Part shown: in pieces, positions 1 to 7,215 of the stretch | Position numbering within the stretch: position 1 is the first letter of the stretch | How the letters are laid out: the number at the start of each line of letters is the position of its first letter | NCBI GenBank assembly: GCA_035315125.1 | Contig: DATFYI010000217.1 | Location: forward strand, 1 to 14,540 | Reading direction: 5' to 3' | DNA from: DATFYI01 sp035315125 | GTDB lineage: Bacteria; Chloroflexota; Anaerolineae; Anaerolineales; Anaerolineaceae | DNA length: 14,540 nt | Notes under the pieces: model-generated | Databases searched by the model: none | What the model saw: the letters and a program-made list of their open reading frames with translations, nothing else | Told to the model about the DNA's origin: nothing | Made by a program: the position numbers and the translations under genes

Positions 1-2090
1 CCAATACTGCCCACGATTGCTGAAAGCAACGCCATCACCAATAAGAAGCCAATTAATGTATTCAATCCACTGGACGCAGAATTCAAGGTGTTATTACCAG
101 CGCCGACATCGCTGATATGATAACCCAATTTGTCCATATAGCTTTCGACCAATTCTCCTTCAGCCTTTTGCGCTTGAAATGAGTGGTCCTGGCCGCTAGT
201 CACGATCTCATAAGTTGCGGCCTGGTCGGGTGTATGGATTAATTGAGACAGGTAATCGTAATTGGCATATCCGATATAGCCGCCACTTTTCCCGGCAAAT
301 TGAAAAAATCCAACCACAATCCAATTCGTCTTTTGACCGTTTACTCTCAACCGCAGCGTGTCACCTATTTTCAAATTTGGAAATTTGGATAAAAACAGCT
401 CGTTAAGAGTAATAGCATTTTGATCTCCCTGCTCAATCCAGCGACCCTGCGTCACAATCGGCTCAATCAGTTTACTATCCACTGGGGGTGCCACCAACCG
501 TACAGCTTCACCGGGTTTATCATCTGCCTGCAGCAGCTCGACTCTGGCGCCTGACCAACCTTCTACCATGGCCACCCCGGGAATATTGAGAATATCTTGA
601 TCCACTCGTTTTACTCGATAAGGGTATTGAAGATTTAAGCTCACATCAGCCACAAAATATTTGCTCAATCTTTTTATGTAATCCTCCATCGAAGCACGCA
701 CATTGAATGTCGCAATGAAAATTGCACCACCCAGTGTCAGGGTGATCAAGGTTAATAAAAGCCGGCCCTTTCTGCGAAATGTATTTCGTAATGAAATCAG
801 CATTGGACGGGATATGATGTGGATTGTTCGTGTAATCGTTCCAATCCAGTCGCTCTTTTGTTCCAGACCGGCTGCATTGGTGCCATTAAACGCCTCCTGG
901 ACCGTGACCCGCGCCCCCTGCAGGATTGGAAAGATGCCAGCAGCCAGAGGTACAATGAGAGCAATGCTTATTTGCAACAGGATTGCCAGAGGAACCGTGC
1001 GGTATGCCCCCACAGTAAAGTTTAATTGAGTTCCCAATATCCTGGAAAATTGATAACCGATTTGTCCGGAAACAGACATTGAAATCAGCAGGGCGATCAG
1101 GCTAAAAGAGAGAATCAACACAACATAAATGCCAATTATCTGACCGCTGCGTGCCCCAACCGTTTTCATCACACCGATCTGTTCGGTTTGCTGGCTTAGT
1201 AAACCCGAAAGCGTGTTAGTGATTAGAAATGTGCTTAAAAAGACAACAAAAAAACCCATCATAAACAAAACACCGGTCATCGCCTGTACGTAAACGCTGT
1301 TGGGGTGGTCAATCGTTCTGCGCACCAGCGAATTCAAAACCAAGTGATTGTTATCTTCCAGTTTTTTGCTGACCTTATCCGCCACAGCCCGAATATGCAC
1401 TTCGTCGTTTGGGTCGCTCGCCACAGTCGCATACAATTCATTCAATTCTTTGGGTTGATCCAGCCATTCCAGTGTGTCGTAAGTAATATAGCCTTGCAAG
1501 GGCGCCAGAAAATAACCTCCACCACCACCGCTCGAGCCAATCGTTTGATCCTGCACCGTACCTACAATTTTTAACTGGCGGGTGGTTGTCTCTCCAGGTA
1601 GTTTGACCTCGACCAGATCGCCAATTTTAGCATTGGCATCCGGCAATTTATGCAGGTCGAATACTACCTGATGGTCAGCCGGTGGCCATTGTCCCTGCAC
1701 CTGCCTGACTTGATTAATGGTCATTTTATTAAAATCCGGGATGGCTACCAGGGTAACTGAAATCCATTGGTCCGGACCGGCTTTCAATCGAAGGTTGACT
1801 AATCGCACCCCATTGGCATCCAGTACACCGGGCACATGCTTAATCGCATCGACCGTATCGGTGTCAAAACTGGAAACAGAAACCTGAATATTGGCAGGAT
1901 TGACGGCTGCATAACTTTTCGTCATGTCGTTCGTCAGGTAGGAATGGATTGTGGCAATCATACCCACCGAAAATAGACCTACAGCGATGGAGGCAACTAC
2001 CAGTAATGTGCGGATTCGATTTCCCCATAAATCCGAGAATACTTTACGCCAGCGCGGCCGGATTTCTAAAATTCTCTTTTGTTGTTCCAA
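1..2090 (-). CDS. ABC transporter permease, FtsX/MacB type (C-terminus beyond window)
   Basis: This is the membrane subunit of an ABC exporter of the MacB/LolE-like class, which extrudes drugs, peptides or lipoproteins using energy from the ATPase encoded just upstream. An uninterrupted frame of about 696 codons runs off the left edge. Hydrophobic segments lie near residues 27-48, 269-292, 317-338, 363-388, 440-462 and 675-696. Two large extracytoplasmic MacB-like domains fill about 50-265 and 465-670, so the layout is TM, domain, three TMs, TM, domain, TM. A Gly-rich run (SSGGGGGYF) sits in the first domain. The motif QTEQIGVMKTVGA after TM2 is the usual FtsX cytoplasmic signature. The start is taken as TTG at 2090, the first start codon after an in-frame stop, with a weak GGGG ribosome site, 22 bp after the ATPase stop. 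About 100 residues are probably missing. The substrate is unknown. Confidence 0.85.
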   Translation of the reverse strand, partial: MEQQKRILEIRPRWRKVFSDLWGNRIRTLLVVASIAVGLFSVGMIATIHSYLTNDMTKSYAAVNPANIQVSVSSFDTDTVDAIKHVPGVLDANGVRLVNLRLKAGPDQWISVTLVAIPDFNKMTINQVRQVQGQWPPADHQVVFDLHKLPDANAKIGDLVEVKLPGETTTRQLKIVGTVQDQTIGSSGGGGGYFLAPLQGYITYDTLEWLDQPKELNELYATVASDPNDEVHIRAVADKVSKKLEDNNHLVLNSLVRRTIDHPNSVYVQAMTGVLFMMGFFVVFLSTFLITNTLSGLLSQQTEQIGVMKTVGARSGQIIGIYVVLILSFSLIALLISMSVSGQIGYQFSRILGTQLNFTVGAYRTVPLAILLQISIALIVPLAAGIFPILQGARVTVQEAFNGTNAAGLEQKSDWIGTITRTIHIISRPMLISLRNTFRRKGRLLLTLITLTLGGAIFIATFNVRASMEDYIKRLSKYFVADVSLNLQYPYRVKRVDQDILNIPGVAMVEGWSGARVELLQADDKPGEAVRLVAPPVDSKLIEPIVTQGRWIEQGDQNAITLNELFLSKFPNLKIGDTLRLRVNGQKTNWIVVGFFQFAGKSGGYIGYANYDYLSQLIHTPDQAATYEIVTSGQDHSFQAQKAEGELVESYMDKLGYHISDVGAGNNTLNSASSGLNTLIGFLLVMALLSAIVGSI

Positions 2091-2112
2091 CGCTGCCCCA
2101 AAACGAAACGAA

Positions 2113-2865
2113 TCAGCCGGTCTTTTTCGAATCCTGGATAAGCTCTCCGTCCTGGATAGTTATGGCACGTGTGGCTTTGCTCAGTACACTGGTGTCATGG
2201 GTCACCATGATGACCAGCTTGCCCTGGCTGGCCAACTTTTCAAACATTTCGACGATGATATCAGCCGTCATAGAATCCAAACGGCCGGTTGGTTCATCTG
2301 CTACCAGAATTGGTGGATCATTGGCCAGAGCGCGAGCAATGGCTACACGCTGCTGTTGTCCACCGGAAACCGCCGACGGAGGTTTGAAGGCGTGATTTTC
2401 CAGCTCAACATCCTTCAATAATGTCATGGCCCTTTCAGGACTTTTCTTACGATCGTACATACCGCAGAGATCCATCGGCAGCATGACATTATCCAGCAAA
2501 CACAATGAAGGCATCAAACGAAAACTTTGATACACAATCCCAAGATTGCGCCCACGCCACAAAGCCACCTGGTTTTCGTTCAGCTTATGCACTGGAATGC
2601 CATTTTCCCACACCTCACCAGAGCTTAGGTGATCCACCCCCGTGATCATATTGACCAGGGTGGATTTTCCAGCTCCTGAACGCCCCACAATACATGCAAA
2701 TTCGCCGGCATAAAAATCTGCGCTGATCCCTTTCAATGCCATGAAATCGCCTGAACTCGTCTTGTAACACTTCACTACATTCCGCAAAGAAAGCAGTGGA
2801 AGCGCTTCAGCCTGGCTTGTTTTGCCTGTTGTGGAAATTGCCACTGAAGGGGAAGAAGTGCGCAT
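2113..2865 (-). CDS. ABC transporter ATP-binding protein (MacB/LolD family)
   Basis: This is the cytoplasmic nucleotide-binding subunit that drives the FtsX-type permease encoded 22 bp downstream. Counting from ATG at 2865 (250 residues), Walker A is GRSGAGKST at 61-69, the ABC signature VSGGQQQR is at 166-173, Walker B is ILVADEP with D190 and E191, and the switch His is in MVTHD at 223. The length suits a single LolD/MacB-type ATPase domain. The frame is open back to an ATG at 2913, but the best promoter (-10 at 2916-2921) places transcription start near 2909, so that upstream ATG would not be transcribed. The start at 2865 has no clear Shine-Dalgarno, so it remains somewhat uncertain. Control by the divergent TetR protein is likely from the operator between them. 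Confidence 0.93.
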   Translation of the reverse strand: MRTSSPSVAISTTGKTSQAEALPLLSLRNVVKCYKTSSGDFMALKGISADFYAGEFACIVGRSGAGKSTLVNMITGVDHLSSGEVWENGIPVHKLNENQVALWRGRNLGIVYQSFRLMPSLCLLDNVMLPMDLCGMYDRKKSPERAMTLLKDVELENHAFKPPSAVSGGQQQRVAIARALANDPPILVADEPTGRLDSMTADIIVEMFEKLASQGKLVIMVTHDTSVLSKATRAITIQDGELIQDSKKTG

Positions 2866-2889
2866 AGTTATGGTAAAATGAATACAATG

Positions 2890-2923
2890 TGTATAAATGA
2901 ACAATATGTTCATAAATTATACA
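2890..2923. promoter_or_regulatory. Nested palindromic operator, probable TetR-family binding site
   Basis: An inner palindrome has arms ATGAACA (2897-2903) and TGTTCAT (2907-2913) around ATA. A second pair of arms, TGTATAA (2890-2896) and TTATACA (2917-2923), flanks it; the outer right arm is offset by three bases (AAA). The site overlaps the -10 box and predicted transcription start of the exporter promoter and lies about 75 bp upstream of the divergent tetR start. A 17-bp inner palindrome of this kind is typical of TetR-family operators. Binding by this particular regulator is inferred from position. Confidence 0.6.
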
Positions 2924-2943
2924 TTCGGGCATAACTTTGTCAA
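2916..2943 (-). promoter_or_regulatory. Consensus sigma-70 promoter of the ABC exporter
   Basis: On the minus strand a perfect -35 TTGACA (2943-2938) is followed after 16 bp by a perfect -10 TATAAT (2921-2916). The predicted start of transcription is near 2909, inside the adjacent palindrome. The promoter reads toward the ATPase and permease genes. A promoter this strong suits a system held off by a repressor. Confidence 0.7.
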
Positions 2944-2996
2944 TCACGAATTAATTTGCTATGTCTATTTGTGAACATGTGTCGGGAAAGGAAAAA

Positions 2997-3650
2997 ATGG
3001 AAACCATCCGAATAGATCGACGAATAAACCGCACTCGCCGGCTGCTACGAGACGCATTATTGTCGCTAATCCTGGAAAAAGGATATGCAGCCGTAACCAT
3101 TGAGGAAATTACCGATCGAGCCGACCTCGGCAGGACAACTTTCTACCTGCATTACAAGGATAAAGAGGAACTTCTATTGGAAAGCATTGAGGCGATTGCG
3201 AATGACCTGAAAACACAGATCATCAATGTTTTACCCATGCGTTATATTCCACCCCCACCCGGCGAATTTGACGGGTCAGCGCCGCGCGAAGCCATCTTAT
3301 TGGTATTTCAACACGCCGCCGAGAATGCCGATCTTTACCGTATTATTTTAAGTGGTCAAGGCGCCTCCAAAGCACCTATCCGTATTCGGGACATCATCGA
3401 TGATATGACTCTGGATTATTTCAACGAACGAGTCCATACTGCCAGATTTAGCCCGGATCCAAACGTGCCGCTGGAGATCGTTTCCACCTATTTTGCCGGT
3501 TCGTTGCTGAGCATGATAACCTGGTGGTTAGAAAAAAATATGCCCTACTCTGCAGAAGAAATGGCAGATATGTTTGCAAAAATATTTTTCCGTGGCTCGC
3601 GTGAAATTCTGGGGATACCCCCATTAAATCCCGCTGAGCAGCACGAATAA
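2997..3650 (+). CDS. TetR/AcrR-family transcriptional regulator
   Basis: This 217-residue protein is a probable ligand-responsive repressor. The N-terminal helix-turn-helix domain spans about residues 10-56, with the HTH at about 34-53 (TIEEITDRADLGRTTFYLHY). This is a close match to the TetR family pattern, including the GRTTFYLHY recognition helix and the following KDKEELL. The C-terminal ligand/dimer domain has a Trp-rich segment (SMITWWLEKNMPYSAEEMA) like those of Firmicutes-type TetR C-terminal domains. ATG at 2997 is preferred over an in-frame ATG at 2961 because GGGAAAGGA lies just upstream of it. The gene is divergent from the ABC exporter and shares its operator region, so it most likely represses the exporter and possibly itself. 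The inducer is unknown. It is convergent with the aldo/keto reductase, 20 bp apart. Confidence 0.92.
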   Translation: METIRIDRRINRTRRLLRDALLSLILEKGYAAVTIEEITDRADLGRTTFYLHYKDKEELLLESIEAIANDLKTQIINVLPMRYIPPPPGEFDGSAPREAILLVFQHAAENADLYRIILSGQGASKAPIRIRDIIDDMTLDYFNERVHTARFSPDPNVPLEIVSTYFAGSLLSMITWWLEKNMPYSAEEMADMFAKIFFRGSREILGIPPLNPAEQHE

Positions 3651-3670
3651 AACGATTTGTTTGGCCCGTC

Positions 3671-4657
3671 CTACAGCCCAACCCTGCGCATCATTTGCTC
3701 GTTATAACGTGGACCGGCTGCCACACCCGGCGGAGCCACCTGATCGATCCGCTCCAGATCGCTTTTGCTCAATTTGATATCAACTGCTTTTGCGTTCTCT
3801 TCAATATACTTCCTTCGTTTTGTGCCTGGAATCGGGACGATATCCTGCCCCTGTACCAGCAGCCAGGCCAAAGCCAACTGAGCAGTGGTACATCCTTTTT
3901 CTTTGGCAATCTGTTCGAGTTTATTCTTGAATTCAAGATTCTTTTTGTAGTTTTCTGGCTCGAAACGCGGCAAAATTTGTCTAAAATCCTGATTATCAAA
4001 ATGCTCCACATCAATGGACTGCCCTGTCAAAAAGCCGCGTCCCAACGGGCTGAATGGCACAAAGCCAATTCCAAGCTCGCGACAGATTGGCAGGACTTCC
4101 TTCTCAACATCCCTGCTCCAGAGCGAATATTCGCTTTGCAATGCAGTAATCGCATGGGTTGCTTGAGCTCGCCGTAGGGTGGCCGGGCCGGCTTCAGAAA
4201 GGCCGAGAAAGCGAACTTTGCCCTGCTGGATCAACTTTGCCATGGCACTGATAGTTTCTTCGATGGGTGTATCCGGATCTACCCGGTGCAGGTAATAAAG
4301 GTCAATCACATCCAAACCAAGCCGTTTTAAACTGGCTTCACAGGCTAGTTGCACATATTCGGGCTTTCCATTGACACCCATTCGGGCGCCGACTCGATCA
4401 CTTGTATTTCCAAATTTGCTTGCAAGAAACACTTTATTTCGGTGTGATCGCACCGCATTACCCACCAATTTCTCGTTATTACCATCCCCATAAACATCAG
4501 CGGTATCAAAAAAATTAATCCCCAACTCGATTGCTCGATCAATCGTTGCCAGGGATTCCTTTTCATTAGCCGCTCCATAACTGCCGGACATTACCATGCA
4601 GCCCAATCCGATGGCCGAAACAGTCGGGCCATTTTTCCCTAGAACGCGGTAATCCAT
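3671..4657 (-). CDS. Aldo/keto reductase (AKR13-like)
   Basis: This 328-residue cytoplasmic NADPH-dependent oxidoreductase would reduce aldehydes or ketones to alcohols. The catalytic tetrad is visible: D51 and Y56 (FFDTADVYG), K81 (ASKFG) and H124 (YYLHRVD). The C-terminal cofactor region includes DIVPIPGTKRRKYIEENA, typical for binding the 2'-phosphate of NADPH. Length and the opening YRVLGKNGPTVSAIGLGCM match the family of plant auxin-induced and YakC-like reductases. A strong ribosome site (AAAGGAGT) precedes ATG at 4657. The physiological substrate cannot be told from sequence. It stands alone, divergent from the thioredoxin gene, with two inverted repeats in the gap. The neighbouring TetR protein might also control it, but no copy of the TGAACA palindrome is seen here. 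Confidence 0.93.
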   Translation of the reverse strand: MDYRVLGKNGPTVSAIGLGCMVMSGSYGAANEKESLATIDRAIELGINFFDTADVYGDGNNEKLVGNAVRSHRNKVFLASKFGNTSDRVGARMGVNGKPEYVQLACEASLKRLGLDVIDLYYLHRVDPDTPIEETISAMAKLIQQGKVRFLGLSEAGPATLRRAQATHAITALQSEYSLWSRDVEKEVLPICRELGIGFVPFSPLGRGFLTGQSIDVEHFDNQDFRQILPRFEPENYKKNLEFKNKLEQIAKEKGCTTAQLALAWLLVQGQDIVPIPGTKRRKYIEENAKAVDIKLSKSDLERIDQVAPPGVAAGPRYNEQMMRRVGL

Positions 4658-4722
4658 AATAAAACTCCTTTCAAGAGTTCCTTTTTTGATATTTTATTCA
4701 TACGGCAATCTGACTTTATTCT

Positions 4723-4790
4723 TATAGTTAATTGCTAATATCTAACTATATTTGGTAATATAAATCATAATACAAGAACTCATACTTGTA
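4723..4790. promoter_or_regulatory. Two inverted repeats in the divergent aldo/keto reductase–thioredoxin promoter region
   Basis: The 161-bp gap is very AT-rich. Inverted repeat 1 has perfect 8-bp arms TATAGTTA (4723-4730) and TAACTATA (4743-4750). Inverted repeat 2 has perfect 6-bp arms TACAAG (4771-4776) and CTTGTA (4785-4790). A weak plus-strand promoter, TTGCTA (4732-4737), 18 bp, TAATAT (4756-4761), would place its -35 box inside repeat 1 and its transcript start just before repeat 2. This could be an operator pair for an unidentified regulator. In AT-rich DNA, chance palindromes are also possible. Confidence 0.3.
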
Positions 4791-4818
4791 AATTTGATCT
4801 TTTTTGGAGTATAAATTG

Positions 4819-5529
4819 ATGAGAACTTTTGATTCGCCCTTGATTACAAATGACCAGAGTATCGATCGGGTACTTTCAGCCGGTCTTCCGGTACTTTTGA
4901 TATTTATTGATGATACGCCGACGCCGGTTTTCGACCAGACTTTGACGCAATTGGCTAAGGAGTATGCCGGTCAACTTCTTATCGTAAAAGTGATGGTCAA
5001 AGATAGTCCCGCTACAACTCAACGGTATCATATCGATCAAACACCTGCCCTGATAGGAGTGAGAGATGGAACGATAATAACCGGTGAAGAGGGTATTTCC
5101 AATGATGCCTTAGCCAAACATGCAGCATTTCTCGCAGGAAAAGGACCAAATCCAGGCAATGACCGTCCAAAAGCGCATTCGGCCAACAGTTCTCAAAATG
5201 ATCAACGCCCCAGAAATACATCGGATGCCACTTTTGATCGGGATGTGCTGCAATCATCCTTGCCAGTATTGGTCGATTTCTGGGCGCCATGGTGCGGGCC
5301 ATGCCGTATGGTCGCGCCGATCATGGAAAAATGGGCTCGCGAATATAGTGGACGTTTCAATATCGTTAAAATAAACGTCGATGAAAATCCACGCACCGCC
5401 GCACGATATGCTGTCCAAAGTATCCCAACCATGCTGGTGGTAAAAAACGGGCAGATTGTCGACCGGTGGGCAGGCGCTTTGCCAGAAAATGCTCTCAGAA
5501 ACCGTGTGGCAGCTCAGCTTGGAATATAA
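4819..5529 (+). CDS. Two-domain thioredoxin: degenerate N-terminal domain plus active C-terminal thioredoxin
   Basis: This 236-residue cytoplasmic protein has a C-terminal half (about 130-236) that is a complete thioredoxin with active site W158-CGPC-C162, preceded by VDFWAP, and cis-Pro203 in QSIPTM. It should reduce protein disulfides using thioredoxin reductase. The N-terminal half (about 10-105) follows the same pattern (LLIFIDD, then LAKEYAGQLLIVKVMV, then QTPALIGVRDG), but the CGPC position reads TPTP and is two residues shorter. That domain is therefore not redox active. A polar linker of about 30 residues joins the two. No signal peptide is seen. ATG at 4819 is chosen because GGAG lies 9 bp upstream; an in-frame TTG at 4804 overlaps that ribosome site. 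Fusions of an inactive and an active thioredoxin fold are known in co-chaperone-like thioredoxins such as YbbN, though there the order differs. Confidence 0.9.
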   Translation: MRTFDSPLITNDQSIDRVLSAGLPVLLIFIDDTPTPVFDQTLTQLAKEYAGQLLIVKVMVKDSPATTQRYHIDQTPALIGVRDGTIITGEEGISNDALAKHAAFLAGKGPNPGNDRPKAHSANSSQNDQRPRNTSDATFDRDVLQSSLPVLVDFWAPWCGPCRMVAPIMEKWAREYSGRFNIVKINVDENPRTAARYAVQSIPTMLVVKNGQIVDRWAGALPENALRNRVAAQLGI

Positions 5530-5556
5530 TCATTAACGCACAAGAATCAATGACGT

Positions 5557-6039
5557 TTAATTCTCCTCGATGGGCACAACCGAAATAGAGCCGTCGATTT
5601 CTAAAACAGCCAATTTCACCTGCTCAATTTTCTCGAAACCATAATTGCGAATGCTTTCCAGCACATCCTCTCTGGTCAACATCGTTTTACGCAGACCTGC
5701 AGTTAACAAATTGCCCTGACTCACCAACAGTATCGGATGACCCATTACGAGATGACGAAACCAGCCCCAACGTTCCACCAGACGACCCAAAAGCCAGTTA
5801 CTGGCCAACAACGTAGCGGCGGATACGATCCCTGCCGCCAGAGATGTGTCTCCTGCGATCATGCTGGTTTCGACCGCGCTGCCGAGTAATGTAATAATCA
5901 ATAATTCTTCAAAATTAATTTGGGCAAACAGACGATGGTTTAATTGGCTGATGCACGCTATCAGGAAGATATAGATAACAAAAGTGTGCAATGCGATGAT
6001 ACCTAGATTTAAGAAAATTGTTACGAATTCCTGGCTCAC
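5557..6039 (-). CDS. DUF421 (YetF-like) membrane protein, paralogue 1
   Basis: This 160-residue protein has three hydrophobic segments in the first 90 residues, then a cytoplasmic alpha/beta domain ending in VKLAVLEIDGSISVVP, the signature ending of DUF421/YetF proteins. The family is widespread, was first noted in Bacillus spore formers and has no firmly known biochemical role. This copy is the most divergent of the three here: where its paralogues read RLLGKRELG or RLLGRRAVG it reads QLNHRLFAQ, so the family's basic motif after the first membrane helix is mostly lost. GTG at 6039 is the first start codon after an in-frame stop and has only a poor ribosome site; a perfect AGGAGG lies 24 bp upstream, too far to serve it normally. 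It is divergent from the other two copies and convergent with the thioredoxin gene. Confidence 0.82.
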   Translation of the reverse strand: MSQEFVTIFLNLGIIALHTFVIYIFLIACISQLNHRLFAQINFEELLIITLLGSAVETSMIAGDTSLAAGIVSAATLLASNWLLGRLVERWGWFRHLVMGHPILLVSQGNLLTAGLRKTMLTREDVLESIRNYGFEKIEQVKLAVLEIDGSISVVPIEEN

Positions 6040-6072
6040 AGCAATCTTACGTATTCAACGTCCTCCTTGCTT

Positions 6073-6101
6073 AATTTACTCCATATTGACCAGAAAAACA
6101 A
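6073..6101 (-). promoter_or_regulatory. Candidate promoter of DUF421 paralogue 1
   Basis: On the minus strand, -35 TTGTTT (6101-6096) is followed after 17 bp by -10 TAAATT (6078-6073). It overlaps the divergent promoter of the other two DUF421 genes, so polymerase binding at one would exclude the other. Confidence 0.4.
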
Positions 6102-6114
6102 TCTTGATTATAGT
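6086..6114 (+). promoter_or_regulatory. Candidate promoter of the DUF421 paralogue 2-3 pair
   Basis: The -35 TTGACC (6086-6091) is followed after 17 bp by -10 TATAGT (6109-6114), giving a start near 6121 and a leader of about 40 nt before ATG at 6163. The match to the sigma-70 consensus is good. Confidence 0.55.
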
Positions 6115-6162
6115 TCAGGCATTTATGATCCGTTATTAATCGAGGCTGTCTAAGAAGGAATA

Positions 6163-6705
6163 ATGATGAACCAATGGCTTTCGGCAGTTTTCTCACACCC
6201 TGATCTTGCAGGGATCTTGGCGATCGCTGGTAAAACAGCCTTCATCTACCTGTTTCTGATCTTCGGCCTGCGCTTACTTGGAAAGCGGGAATTGGGGCAG
6301 ATGTCGGTTTACGATCTGGTGTTGATCATTGTCATCGCCAATGCAGTACAAAATGCCATGCTCGGGAACGATAACACCCTGGTGGGTGGGTTGGTGGCAG
6401 CGCTCACGATCCTGATCATGAATAGGATCTTAACCTGGTTTATCGTGCGCCAGCCAAATTTCAAAAATTTTTTGTTAGGCATCCCGGTACTGATCGTTCG
6501 CGATGGGATAATGCTGACAGGCCCTATGGATAGAGCGGGTATCACCAATGAGAACGTCCTGGCAGCCATGCGCGAGCATGGCATCAGTGATATCGAAAGA
6601 GTGCAGATGGCCGTCCTGGAAAACGATGGCTCGATCAGTATCGTTCCGGCAGAATCACCCGTCCACCGAACACACCACCGTTTTAGAGGACTGCGGGTCT
6701 CATAG
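6163..6705 (+). CDS. DUF421 (YetF-like) membrane protein, paralogue 2
   Basis: This 180-residue protein has hydrophobic helices near residues 20-38, 49-66 and 71-90, with the family's basic motif RLLGKRELGQMSVYDLV after the first. The C-terminal cytoplasmic domain closes with VQMAVLENDGSISIVP, then a basic, His/Arg-rich tail of about 20 residues (VHRTHHRFRGLRVS) absent from the other two copies. Translation starts at ATG 6163, preceded by AGAAGGA; the second codon is also ATG. It is transcribed with paralogue 3, whose start follows 10 bp after this stop. The molecular function of the family is not established, so none is assigned. Confidence 0.88.
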   Translation: MMNQWLSAVFSHPDLAGILAIAGKTAFIYLFLIFGLRLLGKRELGQMSVYDLVLIIVIANAVQNAMLGNDNTLVGGLVAALTILIMNRILTWFIVRQPNFKNFLLGIPVLIVRDGIMLTGPMDRAGITNENVLAAMREHGISDIERVQMAVLENDGSISIVPAESPVHRTHHRFRGLRVS

Positions 6706-6715
6706 AGGAGCCAAA

Positions 6716-7192
6716 ATGTTGCCAAATTTACCAACTTTTTTGCTACTGGCTGCTATCGCTGTGCGGACTTTGATTGTAATCATCATTTTATTCATTGCCG
6801 TCCGCTTATTAGGTAGGCGTGCAGTAGGCGGGATGAACATGATCGACGTGATCGCTATCTTATTGGTCGGAAACGCCGTGCAGAATACGTTGACTTATGG
6901 CAGCGGCCGTCTGGAGATAGGTCTCGTATCATCAGCGGTACTGATCTTAACCGAAACGGCGATTATATTTCTGATTTCCCGGCGCCCAAATTTAGAACAA
7001 ACCCTGATCGGCCAGCCAACCGTGATTTTTTCGGATGGTTATATAGACCGGCGAAAAATGGAACGCCAGGGTGTCGAAGAAGAAGAGCTGCTCGAAGCGG
7101 TTCATTCGATGGGCTTAAGCGATCTCAGTCAAGTACATCTGGCAGTGTTAGAAGAAAATGGATCTATATCAGTCATACCAAAAGTGGATTGA
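6716..7192 (+). CDS. DUF421 (YetF-like) membrane protein, paralogue 3
   Basis: This 158-residue protein opens with a hydrophobic helix (about 7-30) followed by the basic family motif RLLGRRAVGGMNMIDVIAI, two further membrane segments, and the C-terminal ending VHLAVLEENGSISVIP. An upstream start in the same frame is possible but would overlap most of paralogue 2. ATG at 6716 is preferred because GAGGAG lies just before it and the resulting length matches the family. It forms a two-gene unit with paralogue 2. The stop codon is 23 bp from the end of the convergent tRNA repeat array, with no clear terminator between them. Confidence 0.9.
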   Translation: MLPNLPTFLLLAAIAVRTLIVIIILFIAVRLLGRRAVGGMNMIDVIAILLVGNAVQNTLTYGSGRLEIGLVSSAVLILTETAIIFLISRRPNLEQTLIGQPTVIFSDGYIDRRKMERQGVEEEELLEAVHSMGLSDLSQVHLAVLEENGSISVIPKVD

Positions 7193-7215
7193 TTGAAGAG
7201 GATCGTCCTATATAT

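Noticed and set aside
1949..2421. Two overlapping plus-strand ORFs of about 150 residues
   Set aside because: They are shadows of the ABC permease and ATPase on the minus strand, which carry clear family motifs.
2961..2996. Upstream start of the TetR gene at 2961
   Set aside because: The ribosome site GGGAAAGGA lies inside this stretch, just before ATG at 2997, and the shorter protein matches the family.
5530..5556. Possible bidirectional terminator between the thioredoxin and DUF421 genes (ATTAACG/CGTTTAAT, TCATT/AATGA)
   Set aside because: The stems are only 5-7 bp, AT-rich and imperfect, with long loops and no proper T-run.
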